Positions 6,945 through 15,052 of a stretch of 64,000 nt of DNA are shown one piece after another. Position 1 is the stretch's first letter. Each line of letters begins with the position of its first letter. Both the position numbers and the translations under genes were made by a program. Source of the stretch: Verrucomicrobiales bacterium (GTDB lineage Bacteria; Verrucomicrobiota; Verrucomicrobiia; Limisphaerales; J093); assembly GCA_024233305.1 (NCBI GenBank), contig JACKPV010000025.1, positions 124,001 through 188,000 of the forward strand, in the 5' to 3' direction. A model generated the notes under the pieces. It was not told where the DNA came from, made no database searches, and saw only the letters and a list, made by a program, of their open reading frames with translations.

Positions 6945-8699
6945 TCAGGGTTCCGGCTCGCGCACCATCAGCAACCGATCCACGCCCACCGCGGTCAGGG
7001 TCTGTCGGTGGCCGCCCGGCCAGAGCACCTCGACGCGATCCACCCGTTCGGCCGGGCCCAAGCCAAAGTGGAGCCGGGTCTCCGACTGGAACACGTAGCT
7101 CGTCGGGCAGCGCATTTCTGCCTGCCATTCGCGGTCACCCGCGACCACGCGGACCCGGGCGCCGAGACCATCCCGATTGCTCCGGGTTCCTTCGAGGCGG
7201 ATGTCGAGGTAGTGGTTGCCGTTGACGGTTTCGTTCCGCAGCACGATGGCTTCGCCGGCGAGCGTTGTGAGGACGAGGTCCGTCCACCCGTCGTTGTCAA
7301 AATCCCACACCCCGCACCCACGCGCGTTGACCTGCTTGCGAAAGAACGGCCCGGCCTGGTCGGAGATGTTGCGAAAGACCCCTGAATCGTCGTTCTCGAG
7401 CAGCAACGGCAACATGCCCTTGAGGTAATGCGGGTCCCCGTTGGCGATGAAGATATCCAGGTCACCGTCGTTGTCGAAATCGAGAAACGCCCCGCCCCAG
7501 CCGGTATGTTCCGCTGAGGCCACCAGGATTCGCGATGCCTCGATGCGGTCCTCGAAGAAGCCAAGATCCGAGTTGACGTAGAGCGACGCGTTGCCGAAGC
7601 GCGTGACGAGCAGGTCGGGCAGACCGTCGCGGTTGGCATCCCCCACGCACGCTCCCATGGAACCCTCCGCCTTGCCGAAGCCGTTGAAGCCGACGCCGCA
7701 TTCCAAAGCCACGTCCTTGAAGTGCCCGAGACCGTCATTGCGCAGCAGGAGGTTCGCGGTCCCGTCGTTGGACACGTAAAGATCGGTATCGCCGTCCCGA
7801 TCGGCATCCAGCGGGGTGACCGACATCGCACGATGTCCCGGCATCCGGATCCCGGACGGCTCCGAGCGGTCCTCGAAGGTTCCGTCGCCGCGATTCCGGT
7901 ACAACACGTTGAATTCCGGTTCGTAGGCCAGCGGGCCCGGATAAGGCTGCTTTTCGCCTGGGGCAGTGCGGATGGACGGGTCGAACCGCAGGTAATTCGC
8001 CACAAACAGATCCAGGTGGCCGTCGGCCTCCGCATCGAAAAAGGTGGCCGAGATTCCCGCCTTGTCGTTCGTCAACCCGGACGCTTCCGTTACATCTTGG
8101 AAGCCCGCCTGACCGTCGTTTCGATACAGAATCAGCCCGCCGAAATTGACCACCAGCAAGTCGCCGTCGCCGTCGTTGTCGTAGTCGGCGGCCGCCGCCG
8201 TGGTCCCAAAACCGTGGCCCGCCACACTCAGCGCGTCCGTCACGTCCTCGAAGGTACCGTCGCCCCGGTTGTGATACAGCCGGTTGGGCCACCGCGGGGT
8301 GCCGGCAGGGGCGTCCGACAGCACCGGCGCCGGACCCGAGTTCACGAAATACACGTCGGGCCAGCCGTCGCGGTCGTAATCCAGAACGACCCCGCCGGCC
8401 CCGTCGGACTCCATGATGTTGGTCAACTCGCCATCGGCCAGTTGATGCCGGAAAGCGATGCCGAGATCGGCGGTGACCTCCGCGAACCGAACCGCGGCGG
8501 TCCCGGCTTCCGCGCCCTGGCGGACAGGAGTCGCGGAAGGGACCGCCCCGGCATTCGGATCCTCGCGGGGCGTCCCCGGGTCACAAGCGGTGAGTAGAGC
8601 GAAAGCGGCGAGCACAACGCTCGATCTCGTCCGACACCCCGCCGGAAATCGCCACGAGCGTCGTCCCGAGCAGCGCATCCGTTCGCTGCGATGCGGCAT
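6945..8699 (-). CDS. FG-GAP/VCBS beta-propeller lipoprotein with ASPIC/UnbV domain
   Basis: 584 residues. The N-terminus has an arginine-rich region, a hydrophobic stretch and a lipobox (LLTAC, about residue 39), so it is probably a lipid-anchored surface protein. The body holds repeated Ca-binding-like FG-GAP/VCBS blades, for example DYDRDGWPDVYFVNSG, DYDNDGDGDLLVVNFGG, DADRDGDTDLYVSNDG, DANRDGLPDLLVTRFGN, DFDNDGDLDIFIANGD and DFDNDGWTDLVLT. The C-terminal ~85 residues (GNHYLDIRLEGTRSNRDGLG, then SETRLHFGLGPAERVDRVEV) are an ASPIC/UnbV domain, as in CRTAC1-like proteins. The molecular function of these proteins is not settled; an adhesive or scaffold role is likely. Its ATG overlaps the stop of the upstream DUF1080 gene (TGATG), pointing to coupled expression. 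Confidence 0.9.
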   Translation of the reverse strand: MPHRSERMRCSGRRSWRFPAGCRTRSSVVLAAFALLTACDPGTPREDPNAGAVPSATPVRQGAEAGTAAVRFAEVTADLGIAFRHQLADGELTNIMESDGAGGVVLDYDRDGWPDVYFVNSGPAPVLSDAPAGTPRWPNRLYHNRGDGTFEDVTDALSVAGHGFGTTAAAADYDNDGDGDLLVVNFGGLILYRNDGQAGFQDVTEASGLTNDKAGISATFFDAEADGHLDLFVANYLRFDPSIRTAPGEKQPYPGPLAYEPEFNVLYRNRGDGTFEDRSEPSGIRMPGHRAMSVTPLDADRDGDTDLYVSNDGTANLLLRNDGLGHFKDVALECGVGFNGFGKAEGSMGACVGDANRDGLPDLLVTRFGNASLYVNSDLGFFEDRIEASRILVASAEHTGWGGAFLDFDNDGDLDIFIANGDPHYLKGMLPLLLENDDSGVFRNISDQAGPFFRKQVNARGCGVWDFDNDGWTDLVLTTLAGEAIVLRNETVNGNHYLDIRLEGTRSNRDGLGARVRVVAGDREWQAEMRCPTSYVFQSETRLHFGLGPAERVDRVEVLWPGGHRQTLTAVGVDRLLMVREPEP

Positions 8700-9382
8700 C
8701 ACAAGGGTTGGATGCGCACGGTGCGGAAGTGGATTTCGCCTCCTTCGGACTGCAACCCGACGGGACCTCGGACGAGTTCACAATCCGTCGCCTCGTTCAC
8801 CTTCACGCCGTTGACCAGGACGGTGACCGCGCCACCCTGCACGGTAATCTCGGCGACGTTCCATTCGCCCGGGGCGAGTTCCGCGGTGGACAGGCGCGGC
8901 AGACCGCTGATGTTGCCGCCGAGTTCGTGATTCGCGATGGTGTCCAAGCGAGCGGGATCACCGCCGAGTTTCATCTCGTGAAAGGCGTAAAGATCGCCGG
9001 CGCTACCGCTCTTGAGCTGGGATTCGAGGCACCGGGGCAGCGGACGGGGTTCGCCGTTGATGCGCATGAGGATGCCGCTGTTTCCGGGCGGTTTGCCCGG
9101 GGCCCAGCGCCACTCCACAACCAGGCGGAAATCCTCGAAGACCTCCTGGGAATAGAGGTAACCCATCGGCTCCCCCCGGCAAACAAGAATGCCGTCCACC
9201 ACGCTCCAGACATCGTCGCGGGTAAACCGGTGATCGGAGAGATAGGCCCGCCAGCCGGTGAGGTCGCGACCGTTGAACAGGTTCAGCATGCCGTCCGCGC
9301 CGGAGGTCTGCTTCGGGGTTGAACTGCAACCCGCGACGAGCGCGGCGGCCACCAGGGACATAAGGAAGCACGGCTTTTGCAT
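8699..9382 (-). CDS. DUF1080 (3-keto-disaccharide hydrolase-like) lipoprotein
   Basis: 227 residues. ATG 9382 was chosen because GGAG lies five bases upstream and the product then begins with a lipoprotein signal peptide ending LVAGC. The mature part shows the DUF1080 jelly-roll pattern: LNLFNGRDLTGWRAY, WSVVDGILVCRGEPMGYLYS, DFRLVVEWRW, GNSGILMRI, CLESQLKSGSAGDLYAF, GEWNVAEITVQGG and the C-terminal GPVGLQSEGGEIHFRTVRI. Some members of this concanavalin-like family hydrolyse 3-keto-glycosides; many are uncharacterised and expanded in Planctomycetes and Verrucomicrobia. It overlaps the FG-GAP/UnbV gene, so the two secreted proteins may serve one extracellular sugar-related task; that link is inference. 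Confidence 0.9.
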   Translation of the reverse strand: MQKPCFLMSLVAAALVAGCSSTPKQTSGADGMLNLFNGRDLTGWRAYLSDHRFTRDDVWSVVDGILVCRGEPMGYLYSQEVFEDFRLVVEWRWAPGKPPGNSGILMRINGEPRPLPRCLESQLKSGSAGDLYAFHEMKLGGDPARLDTIANHELGGNISGLPRLSTAELAPGEWNVAEITVQGGAVTVLVNGVKVNEATDCELVRGPVGLQSEGGEIHFRTVRIQPL

Positions 9383-9531
9383 GGGTTCTCCATCAGGCAT
9401 GCCCGAGGATTCTTCAAGGCTTTTCTTGCGCGGTGTCGGGCGGCTCCGTGCCCGGACCAACGGCTGTGGTGCCGATGGCGCACGCCTTATTCCGGCTCGC
9501 CTTGCGTGACCGATCCCCGCAAGTTCGGTCC

Positions 9532-9852
9532 ATGTCGCAACTGGCGGGAAAGAAGCTGGGTATCCTGGTGTCGGTCGGATCAACCGCGGCGGGCTTCGCG
9601 CACGCCGTAGGTCTGGCCACCGCGGCGATCGAGGCGGGCGTCGACACCTATGTTTACTGCATTGACGAAGCGGTCACCGCCATCGCCGAGCCCGGCCTGC
9701 AGGCGCTTCGGCCCCGTGGGTTGCGGCTTTACGCCTGTGCCTACGGTGCTCAACGGCGCGGGATTCCACTGAGCGAGGAGGCCACCTTCGCCGGACTCAC
9801 CGTCGTCAGCGATCTGATGTCCGCAACCGATCGTTTCGTCAGCTTCAACTGA
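9532..9852 (+). CDS. DsrE/TusD-like small sulfur-relay protein
   Basis: 106 residues from ATG 9532; the frame extends upstream, but homology-like sequence begins at KKLGILVSVGS. The DsrE/DsrF fold is suggested by the Rossmann-like start, AGFAHAVGLATAAIEAGVDTYVYCIDE, and the loop LRLYACAYGAQRRGI with a conserved-position Cys (C69) that in TusD/DsrE carries the persulfide. It ends DLMSATDRFVSFN. Proteins of this family pass sulfur in tRNA thiolation (TusBCD) or dissimilatory sulfur metabolism. Two further small genes with DsrF- and DsrH-like features follow at 6-bp and 28-bp gaps, so a three-subunit relay is plausible. No TusE/DsrC or mnmA is in the window. Confidence 0.72.
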   Translation: MSQLAGKKLGILVSVGSTAAGFAHAVGLATAAIEAGVDTYVYCIDEAVTAIAEPGLQALRPRGLRLYACAYGAQRRGIPLSEEATFAGLTVVSDLMSATDRFVSFN

Positions 9853-9858
9853 GGCGGC

Positions 9859-10254
9859 GTGCCGGTTGCCCGGTTGATCTCTCCCGTTACCATCGTGCAG
9901 GCCTCTCAACGAACCGTCCTGGTCCTCGTCACCACGGATCCGCAGGAAAGCGCCCGGCCGGCGGAAGCGATCCGGATCGCGGCGGGCGTCGGGGTATGGG
10001 GACGCGCGCAGATCACGCTATATCTGCGCGGGCCGGCCGTGAAGGTGCTCGCAGAGTTCCCGGATGACCTCCTCGACGAAGACAGCTACGCCCGCCACCT
10101 GCCTTTGATTCGCGAATGGCGACGGCCCGTGCTGGTGGAACGGGGAGCGGAAGGTCTGGCACAGTTGGCCGCCGCCCCGCTCGATTACCGGGAAATCGAT
10201 GATGACGAACTGGCACTGGTCGCCGCCACGCATGAGATCGTTCTGCGGTTTTGA
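9859..10254 (+). CDS. DsrF/TusC-like small protein (tentative)
   Basis: 131 residues from GTG 9859, six bases after the DsrE-like gene. The pattern TVLVLVTTDP... ARPAEAIRIAAGVGVWGRAQITLYLRGPAVK resembles the DsrE/F fold, in which a beta strand is followed by an amphipathic helix and a second strand. There is no cysteine at all, consistent with the TusC/DsrF subunit, which lacks the catalytic Cys. The assignment leans on gene order; alone, the protein would be called hypothetical. Confidence 0.5.
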   Translation: MPVARLISPVTIVQASQRTVLVLVTTDPQESARPAEAIRIAAGVGVWGRAQITLYLRGPAVKVLAEFPDDLLDEDSYARHLPLIREWRRPVLVERGAEGLAQLAAAPLDYREIDDDELALVAATHEIVLRF

Positions 10255-10282
10255 CCGTTCGCACCACTGCCCACGCACTGCC

Positions 10283-10474
10283 ATGCCACGAACACTCCAC
10301 CTTCTGACCCGTTCGGCGGATCCCCTCTCCGAACGGGTGATCCGAAAACAGTGCGAAACCACGGAAACAACCGCGGGCGTGGAGATCAAGGTAGTGGACC
10401 TGACAGGGCCGGCGCCGGATTACCGGGCCGTCCTCGAAGCGATCTTCGCCGCGGAGTCCGTGGCAGTGTGGTAG
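10283..10474 (+). CDS. DsrH/TusB-like short protein (tentative)
   Basis: 63 residues from ATG 10283. The start MPRTLHLLTRSADPLSERV resembles TusB/DsrH proteins, which begin MLHLLTRSP and often end in tryptophan; this one ends SVAVW. It is shorter than the usual 85-100 residues, because the middle part is missing or reduced. It is the third gene of a DsrE-F-H-like order. A single Cys (in RKQCETT) could be functional. Alternatives are a decayed dsrH or an unrelated short protein. Confidence 0.45.
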   Translation: MPRTLHLLTRSADPLSERVIRKQCETTETTAGVEIKVVDLTGPAPDYRAVLEAIFAAESVAVW

Positions 10475-10495
10475 ATCGCCGCGCCCGAGGTCGGC

Positions 10496-10855
10496 TCAGT
10501 CAAGGGGCGGTGGAACCGGAGGAACGGTCGCCTCGCGGTGGAGATCAACACTGGTCTTCAGCGCCCACAGCCACGCCCCGCCGAAAAGGGCAATGGCCCC
10601 GAGCCCGCTCCAGAAGAGCAAGCCGATCTCCGCGGGCATCTCGCCGCGTCGCAGCCACTCGGCGACGAAGGCGATCACCCAAACGATGGTGCCGGCGAAG
10701 CCGGTCAGGGCGAGCGCTGCCTGCGCGTAGCCGATCTTGCGCCCGGCCGCCAGGGAACCGAGGCCGGGCAGGACGAGCAGATTGGTGACGGTGCAGGCCC
10801 AGGCCGTGGGTTTATCCAGGGGTTTGTCCGGGGCGCGGACCGAAAATGTCTTCAT
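10496..10855 (-). CDS. Small membrane protein, function unknown
   Basis: 119 residues with three hydrophobic segments: LLVLPGLGSLAAGR, AALALTGFAGTIVWVIAFVA and IGLLFWSGLGAIALFGGAWLWAL. The glycine-rich first segment, LPGLGSLAAGRKIGYAQ, resembles small multi-pass proteins that often accompany RDD- or GYF-type membrane proteins, but I cannot name a family with confidence. Its ATG overlaps the end of the GYF_2 protein gene by 44 bp, so the pair is probably co-transcribed and translationally coupled. It converges on the DsrH-like gene with 21 bp between stops. Confidence 0.7.
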   Translation of the reverse strand: MKTFSVRAPDKPLDKPTAWACTVTNLLVLPGLGSLAAGRKIGYAQAALALTGFAGTIVWVIAFVAEWLRRGEMPAEIGLLFWSGLGAIALFGGAWLWALKTSVDLHREATVPPVPPPLD

Positions 10856-11795
10856 AGGCCTGGACCGTCACCGCGATGGCGAAAGGCATGTTGAGAAGCA
10901 CGACGACGGTCTGCTGCAAGGTCAACGGGGCGTAATAACGGGCGAACTCCTCGAGCTTCGCCCGATCGTAGTTGAACCCGCTTCCACCGGAGAACAGGTC
11001 GAATGCGTAGCTCACCCCATGGAACATCGTGTACACCGAGAACACCAGCACCGGCAACCAGGCCAGCGCCATCAGCGCGAGGATGGCCAGGAACCGGGGT
11101 TGCACCGCGCGGCGGCTGGCCTCCATGGCCTCCCAGAACCCCTGCGGACGGTCGGCCGCCGCCACGTAGGCAAAAATCCAAAGCACCTGCAAGACCAACC
11201 CCGGGATCACGCAGAAGAGTCCGCCCACCGCCGTGGCCACCTCGACCACCACCCCAAGCAGCATGAATTGGACGAAGGCCGGACCGAAATAGCTGAAGGC
11301 GTCACCGATTCGCGTGCCCTGGCCGCGGACCAAGCGGAGGACGACCAGACTCAGGCCGGCATAGAGCGGCCCGGTGAGCACCAACCGGATCACCGATCCC
11401 ACGCAGGTCAGCATCTGGGCGACCAGGAGAATCCCCCAAACGACGGCACAAGCGCCGGCGATGATGCCGAAATGGCGCATGAGCAACGCCCAGGCGCGCC
11501 CCACGCAACCGCCGATATCGAATCCCTCCCCTGCCCCGCCGGACGTCCGCAATCCCGCGCCGGAGGGCGGCGGGGTCAAAGGCGGAGGCACGGCGCCAGC
11601 CGGGCCGTAGGCGGCCCCGAGATCGGTGGCGAACTCGGGCAGCGCTGCCAGGGGCTGCCATTCCCCGGTGTTGCCCGGACGAACCCGGGTGTCCCCGTTG
11701 GCGCGGTGTTCCTTGATCCACTCGCGGAGTTGATCCCCGGCGACCGGACCGTATTCGCGCCCGTCGCCACCGATCATCCAATACATGGTCGTCAC
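10812..11795 (-). CDS. GYF_2-domain multi-pass membrane protein
   Basis: 327 residues from GTG 11795, which has GGAGG ten bases upstream; ATG 11786 three codons later is an alternative. The first ~60 residues form a GYF_2 domain (MYWMIGGDGREYGP, GDQLREWIKEHR, TRVRPGNTGEWQPL). A proline-rich linker follows (PPPLTPPPSG), then four or five membrane segments, including a DUF975/glycerophosphoryl-type pattern: FGIIAGACAVVWGILL, LTGPLYAGLSLVVLRLVRGQ, FMLLGVVVEVATAV, IPGLVLQVLWIFAYVAAADR and ILALMALAWLPVLVF. GYF_2 domains are common fused to membrane proteins in Verrucomicrobia and Planctomycetes and are thought to bind proline-rich peptides. The exact function is unknown. Confidence 0.82.
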   Translation of the reverse strand: MTTMYWMIGGDGREYGPVAGDQLREWIKEHRANGDTRVRPGNTGEWQPLAALPEFATDLGAAYGPAGAVPPPLTPPPSGAGLRTSGGAGEGFDIGGCVGRAWALLMRHFGIIAGACAVVWGILLVAQMLTCVGSVIRLVLTGPLYAGLSLVVLRLVRGQGTRIGDAFSYFGPAFVQFMLLGVVVEVATAVGGLFCVIPGLVLQVLWIFAYVAAADRPQGFWEAMEASRRAVQPRFLAILALMALAWLPVLVFSVYTMFHGVSYAFDLFSGGSGFNYDRAKLEEFARYYAPLTLQQTVVVLLNMPFAIAVTVQAYEDIFGPRPGQTPG

Positions 11796-12037
11796 GAGAT
11801 TACGGCCTCCCGGAATTCGCCGGCGGCGCGGCCGGCCGCCGAGGGCGGTCGCTGAGGGCATGTCGAAGGGATGCGGGGCCGCATGGGCTTTCCTCCTACG
11901 CGCGGGCGCGGCGGTCGACAAGTTCTTTCTGAGCCGGCAGGAGCCTCCGGGAGTGCGGTTGTGGCGGACATTCCTTTTGCAGTTTGCCACACATTCGCTT
12001 CTTGGCTAGAAACGCCTTTCCGCAGCCTGCGGGAGTT

Positions 12038-13606
12038 ATGAGCACGCCTGTTGAAATCTACGACACCACCCTGCGCGACGGGAGCCAGGGCGAAGGGATC
12101 AACTTCTCGGCCCTCGACAAACTGCGCATTGCCGAACGGCTCGATGCGTTCGGAATGCACTATATCGAAGGGGGGTGGCCGGGATCGAATCCGAAGGACA
12201 TGGAGTTCTTCCAACAGGCCGCCGGACGGCGGTGGAAGCACGCGCAGATCGCCGCTTTCAGCATGACCCGGCGCAAGGGAACGGCGGTCGAGCAGGACGA
12301 CTTGATGCGGCAGGTGCTCGCGGCCAGGGCGCCGGTCGCCACCATCGTCGGCAAGACCTGGTTGCTGCACGTCACCGAGGTGCTGCGGGCCCGACCGGAC
12401 GAGAACCTGGCCATGATCGCCGACACCGTGCGATACCTGAAGGACCAGGGACTCCGGGTGATCTACGACGCCGAGCACGCCTTCGACGGATACAAGGACG
12501 AACCCGATTACTCGCTCGCCAGTTGGAAAGCCGCCGCCGGGGCGGGCGCGGAATGCGTGGTTCTATGCGACACCAACGGCGGTTGCCTGCCCCGGGACAT
12601 CGCCCGGATTGTCGAGGCTGCGAAGTCGGCGATCCCGGTGCCGGTGGGCATTCACACCCACAATGACTGCGGGTTGGGCGTCGCCAACGGCATCGCGGCC
12701 ATCGAAGCCGGCGCCACCCACATCCAGGGCACGATCAACGGCTATGGCGAACGCACGGGCAACTGCAATCTGATCAGCGTCCTCCCGCTGCTCCAGTTCA
12801 AACTGGGTCGGCGCGGCGTGCCCGAGAAGTCGCTCCCCAAGCTGAAGGAGCTTTCGCAATTCGTGGACGAGATCGCCAATCTGCGCCACGACCCGCGTCA
12901 ACCGTGGGTCGGGCAGACCGCGTTCGCCCACAAGGGGGGAATGCACGTGCACGCCATCGACCGCGTTGCGCGCAGCTACGAGCACATCAATCCCGAGGCG
13001 GTCGGCAACCACCGGCGGGTCCTGGTCAGCGACATGTCCGGGCGGACCAACATCCTGCTCAAGGCCGCCGAACTCGGTTTTCAGCTCGAGCCGAACGCGC
13101 CGGAAACGCGCGCCATCACCGCCGAGGTAAAGAAACGCGAGAACCTGGGTTACGAATACGAAGCGGCCGAAGCCTCGCTGGCTCTCGTCATCCGCGGGAT
13201 CCTCGAGCATAACCCCGAGTTGCTCTTCACCGTGGACGCCTATCACGTCTCCATGCGCCGGGACTCGAGTGCCTCCGTCTGCGAGGCCACCGTGAAGGTC
13301 CGGGTCAACGGCGAGGTGGCCCATACCGTGGCGGAAGGCGACGGCCCCGTGAATGCCCTGGACGGCGCATTGCGCCGGGGGTTGTCGAAGTTCTTCCCCC
13401 CGCTCAAGAGGGTGTCACTGACCGACTACAAAGTCCGCATCCTCGACAGCAAGACCGGCACCGCGGCCCGCACCCGGGTGCTGATCCAGTCCAGCGACGG
13501 CAAACGCGAGTGGGGCACGGTCGGGGTCAGTGAGAACATCATCGAGGCCAGCCTGCAGGCCCTGGTGGACAGCGTGGAATACGCCCTGTTGAAGAAAGTG
13601 CCTTGA
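12038..13606 (+). CDS. cimA: (R)-citramalate synthase
   Basis: 522 residues, the usual length for CimA of the TIGR00977 type. It condenses pyruvate and acetyl-CoA to (R)-citramalate, the first step of the threonine-independent route to 2-ketobutyrate and isoleucine. Motifs: VEIYDTTLRDGSQGEG near the N-terminus, YIEGGWPGSNPKD, VVLCDTNGG, GIHTHNDCGLGVAN (metal-binding His pair), GTINGYGERTGNCNL, FAHKGGMHVHAI, and a C-terminal LeuA dimer/regulatory domain that ends with the hypervariable DYKVRILD, RTRVLIQSSDG and WGTVGVSENIIEASLQAL segments. Length and the GGWPGSNPKD motif favour CimA over isopropylmalate synthase. GGGAG precedes ATG 12038 at very short spacing. It stands alone, divergent from the GYF_2 gene. 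Confidence 0.95.
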   Translation: MSTPVEIYDTTLRDGSQGEGINFSALDKLRIAERLDAFGMHYIEGGWPGSNPKDMEFFQQAAGRRWKHAQIAAFSMTRRKGTAVEQDDLMRQVLAARAPVATIVGKTWLLHVTEVLRARPDENLAMIADTVRYLKDQGLRVIYDAEHAFDGYKDEPDYSLASWKAAAGAGAECVVLCDTNGGCLPRDIARIVEAAKSAIPVPVGIHTHNDCGLGVANGIAAIEAGATHIQGTINGYGERTGNCNLISVLPLLQFKLGRRGVPEKSLPKLKELSQFVDEIANLRHDPRQPWVGQTAFAHKGGMHVHAIDRVARSYEHINPEAVGNHRRVLVSDMSGRTNILLKAAELGFQLEPNAPETRAITAEVKKRENLGYEYEAAEASLALVIRGILEHNPELLFTVDAYHVSMRRDSSASVCEATVKVRVNGEVAHTVAEGDGPVNALDGALRRGLSKFFPPLKRVSLTDYKVRILDSKTGTAARTRVLIQSSDGKREWGTVGVSENIIEASLQALVDSVEYALLKKVP

Positions 13607-13612
13607 CGGATA

Positions 13613-13626
13613 TACATCGCGATGTA
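13613..13626. promoter_or_regulatory. Perfect palindrome, likely antitoxin operator
   Basis: TACATCGCGATGTA is a 14-bp perfect palindrome lying 10 bp before the GTG of the ribbon-helix-helix antitoxin-like gene and 7 bp after the cimA stop. This is where an autoregulatory operator is expected in a VapBC-type module. Confidence 0.55.
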
Positions 13627-13636
13627 GGCTCGCCTT

Positions 13637-14074
13637 GTGAAAAAGAGGCGGGTCAATTATGCGACGATCAAGGACGCGCCCGCGGCAGGGTTGCGCGAGG
13701 CGACGGCGGCCGGGGCGGAGGCGATGGTCCGGACGCAGGTGTATCTGACAGTCGCCGAGCACCGCTTCCTGAGCACCGAAGCCGAGCGACGCGGCGAACC
13801 GATGGCAGCGGTCTTGCGATCGTTCATCGACGAGCGCATGGAGATTCCGGACGCCGCATGGGAACGGAATTCCCTGCTCGATCCACCGGCGGATCCGGGT
13901 TTTCTGGGGCCGGAGGACGGGGTTATCAACCATGACCACTATCTCCACGGCGGCCCGAAGAAGTGGGTGAAGCAAGGGGGGCAATGGGTGGAGGCCCCGC
14001 CGCTGCCCGCGGACTACCACGCAAACCCGGAGAGCGCGGCCGCATATGACCGGTTGCTGGAGGAAATGGCTTGA
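13637..14074 (+). CDS. Ribbon-helix-helix antitoxin-like protein (VapB-like)
   Basis: 145 residues from GTG 13637. The central part, VRTQVYLTVAEHRFLSTEAE then MAAVLRSFIDERM, has the strand-helix-helix pattern of CopG/RHH DNA-binding proteins. The tail (about 75-145) is long for an antitoxin and includes DHDYLHGG-like, WVKQGGQWVEAPPLP and AAAYDRLLEEMA segments, which probably wrap or block the toxin. It is followed directly by a PIN-domain gene whose TTG start overlaps this stop (TTGA). A perfect palindrome just upstream fits autoregulation. Confidence 0.78.
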   Translation: MKKRRVNYATIKDAPAAGLREATAAGAEAMVRTQVYLTVAEHRFLSTEAERRGEPMAAVLRSFIDERMEIPDAAWERNSLLDPPADPGFLGPEDGVINHDHYLHGGPKKWVKQGGQWVEAPPLPADYHANPESAAAYDRLLEEMA

Positions 14075-14481
14075 AGCGGGGTGACGCGCTGCTCGACGCC
14101 TCCTTCTGGATCGCCCTCCGGGATCCGCGTGAACCGTGGCACACGCGGGCCCGCGCACGGGTTCAGGAGTTGCTGGCCCAACGGGTGCGGTTCATCTTCA
14201 CTGCCTTCATCCTTGCGGAAACCCACGCCTACTTCTCCCGCTCGCCACGCATCCGAACCCAGATTCTCGACGACGCCGAGCACAATCCCGTGATGCTGCA
14301 CGAACCCGTTTCGACGGCCGACCAGGCGGGCGCCATCCAGCTGCTGCGGCAGCAGGCCGACAAGTCCTATTCCTTCTGCGACGCGCTGTCGTTTTGCATC
14401 ATGCAGCGGCTCGGGCTAACGCGCGTGGCCACCTTTGACGCGCATTTCCGGCAGTTCGGCGGGCTGCAAATCATCGAGTGA
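14071..14481 (+). CDS. PIN-domain RNase toxin (VapC-like)
   Basis: 136 residues, starting at TTG 14071 inside the overlap with the antitoxin stop. The four acidic residues of the PIN nuclease site are visible: D9 (LLDASFW), E50 (FILAETHAYF), D104 (FCDALSF) and D123 (TFDAHFRQFG). VapC toxins cleave tRNA or rRNA in a Mg2+-dependent way when freed from the partner. The gene order antitoxin-toxin, the overlap, and the upstream palindrome make a complete VapBC-type module. The RNA target cannot be read from the sequence. Confidence 0.88.
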   Translation: MKRGDALLDASFWIALRDPREPWHTRARARVQELLAQRVRFIFTAFILAETHAYFSRSPRIRTQILDDAEHNPVMLHEPVSTADQAGAIQLLRQQADKSYSFCDALSFCIMQRLGLTRVATFDAHFRQFGGLQIIE

Positions 14482-14736
14482 CAGTCTCGTCGCGGGGGAC
14501 CGCCGAAGGGCCTTATGACGGACGGCACGGCGCCCCGGGGATTCGGGCGGCGTCCGCATTTCCTGCGCAAGAAGGGAGCCCGTCGGACAATGCAATCCCG
14601 TTTCGCCCCCGGGGGATGCCGCTCGGAAGCGGTGCGAGCGTGTTGGTTGCGTCGAGCGAATTCCGGTTTTTGTGCTGCCCGGGGGCTTAGTTTTCCCTTG
14701 CCAAGCCGGTTCTGGCTGCTAGTTTCCGCGTTCTTT

Positions 14737-14991
14737 ATGAAGGCTGGTATTCATCCTAAATATCAGGAGTCCGAAGTTCGCTGCGCGTGCGGGAACACGT
14801 TTCAGACGCGCTCCACACGGCCCGTGATCATTGTCGGCATCTGCAATCAGTGCCACCCGTTCTACACCGGGCAGCAGAAGTTCATCGATACCGCCGGGCG
14901 CGTGGACAAGTTCCAACAACGCATGGCGAAGACGGCGGCGGCCCAAGCGGCCATTGCCGAAACGGTGGGCAAGCGCAAGAAGCGCCGCTAA
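14737..14991 (+). CDS. rpmE: 50S ribosomal protein L31
   Basis: 84 residues from ATG 14737. It is recognised by MKAGIHPKYQESEVRCACGN, FQTRST, CNQCHPFYTGQQKFIDTAGRV-DKFQQR and a basic tail ending GKRKKRR. The Cys residues of CACGN and CNQCHP mark the zinc-binding (C+) form of L31. It sits directly before prfA, a common bacterial arrangement, with a hairpin terminator between. A longer frame opens upstream but shows no L31-like sequence. The 255-bp gap before it contains no other gene that I can support. Confidence 0.97.
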   Translation: MKAGIHPKYQESEVRCACGNTFQTRSTRPVIIVGICNQCHPFYTGQQKFIDTAGRVDKFQQRMAKTAAAQAAIAETVGKRKKRR

Positions 14992-15007
14992 CCGGTCTCC
15001 ACCCGAC

Positions 15008-15047
15008 GCCCGCCCGGTTGCCCTGCGACCGGCGGGCTTCGTCTTTT
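15008..15047 (+). terminator. Intrinsic terminator after rpmE
   Basis: GCCCGCCCGGT (15008-15018) pairs with ACCGGCGGGC (15028-15037) with one bulged base and a nine-base loop. It is followed by TTCGTCTTTT. It lies 16 bp after the rpmE stop and just before the prfA start, so it may act as an attenuating or leaky terminator between the two genes. Confidence 0.7.
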
Positions 15048-15052
15048 CCGGC

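Noticed and set aside
14698..14725. TTGCCA-N16-TAGTTT as an rpmE promoter
   Set aside because: Weak -10 match and an implausibly short leader before ATG 14737.
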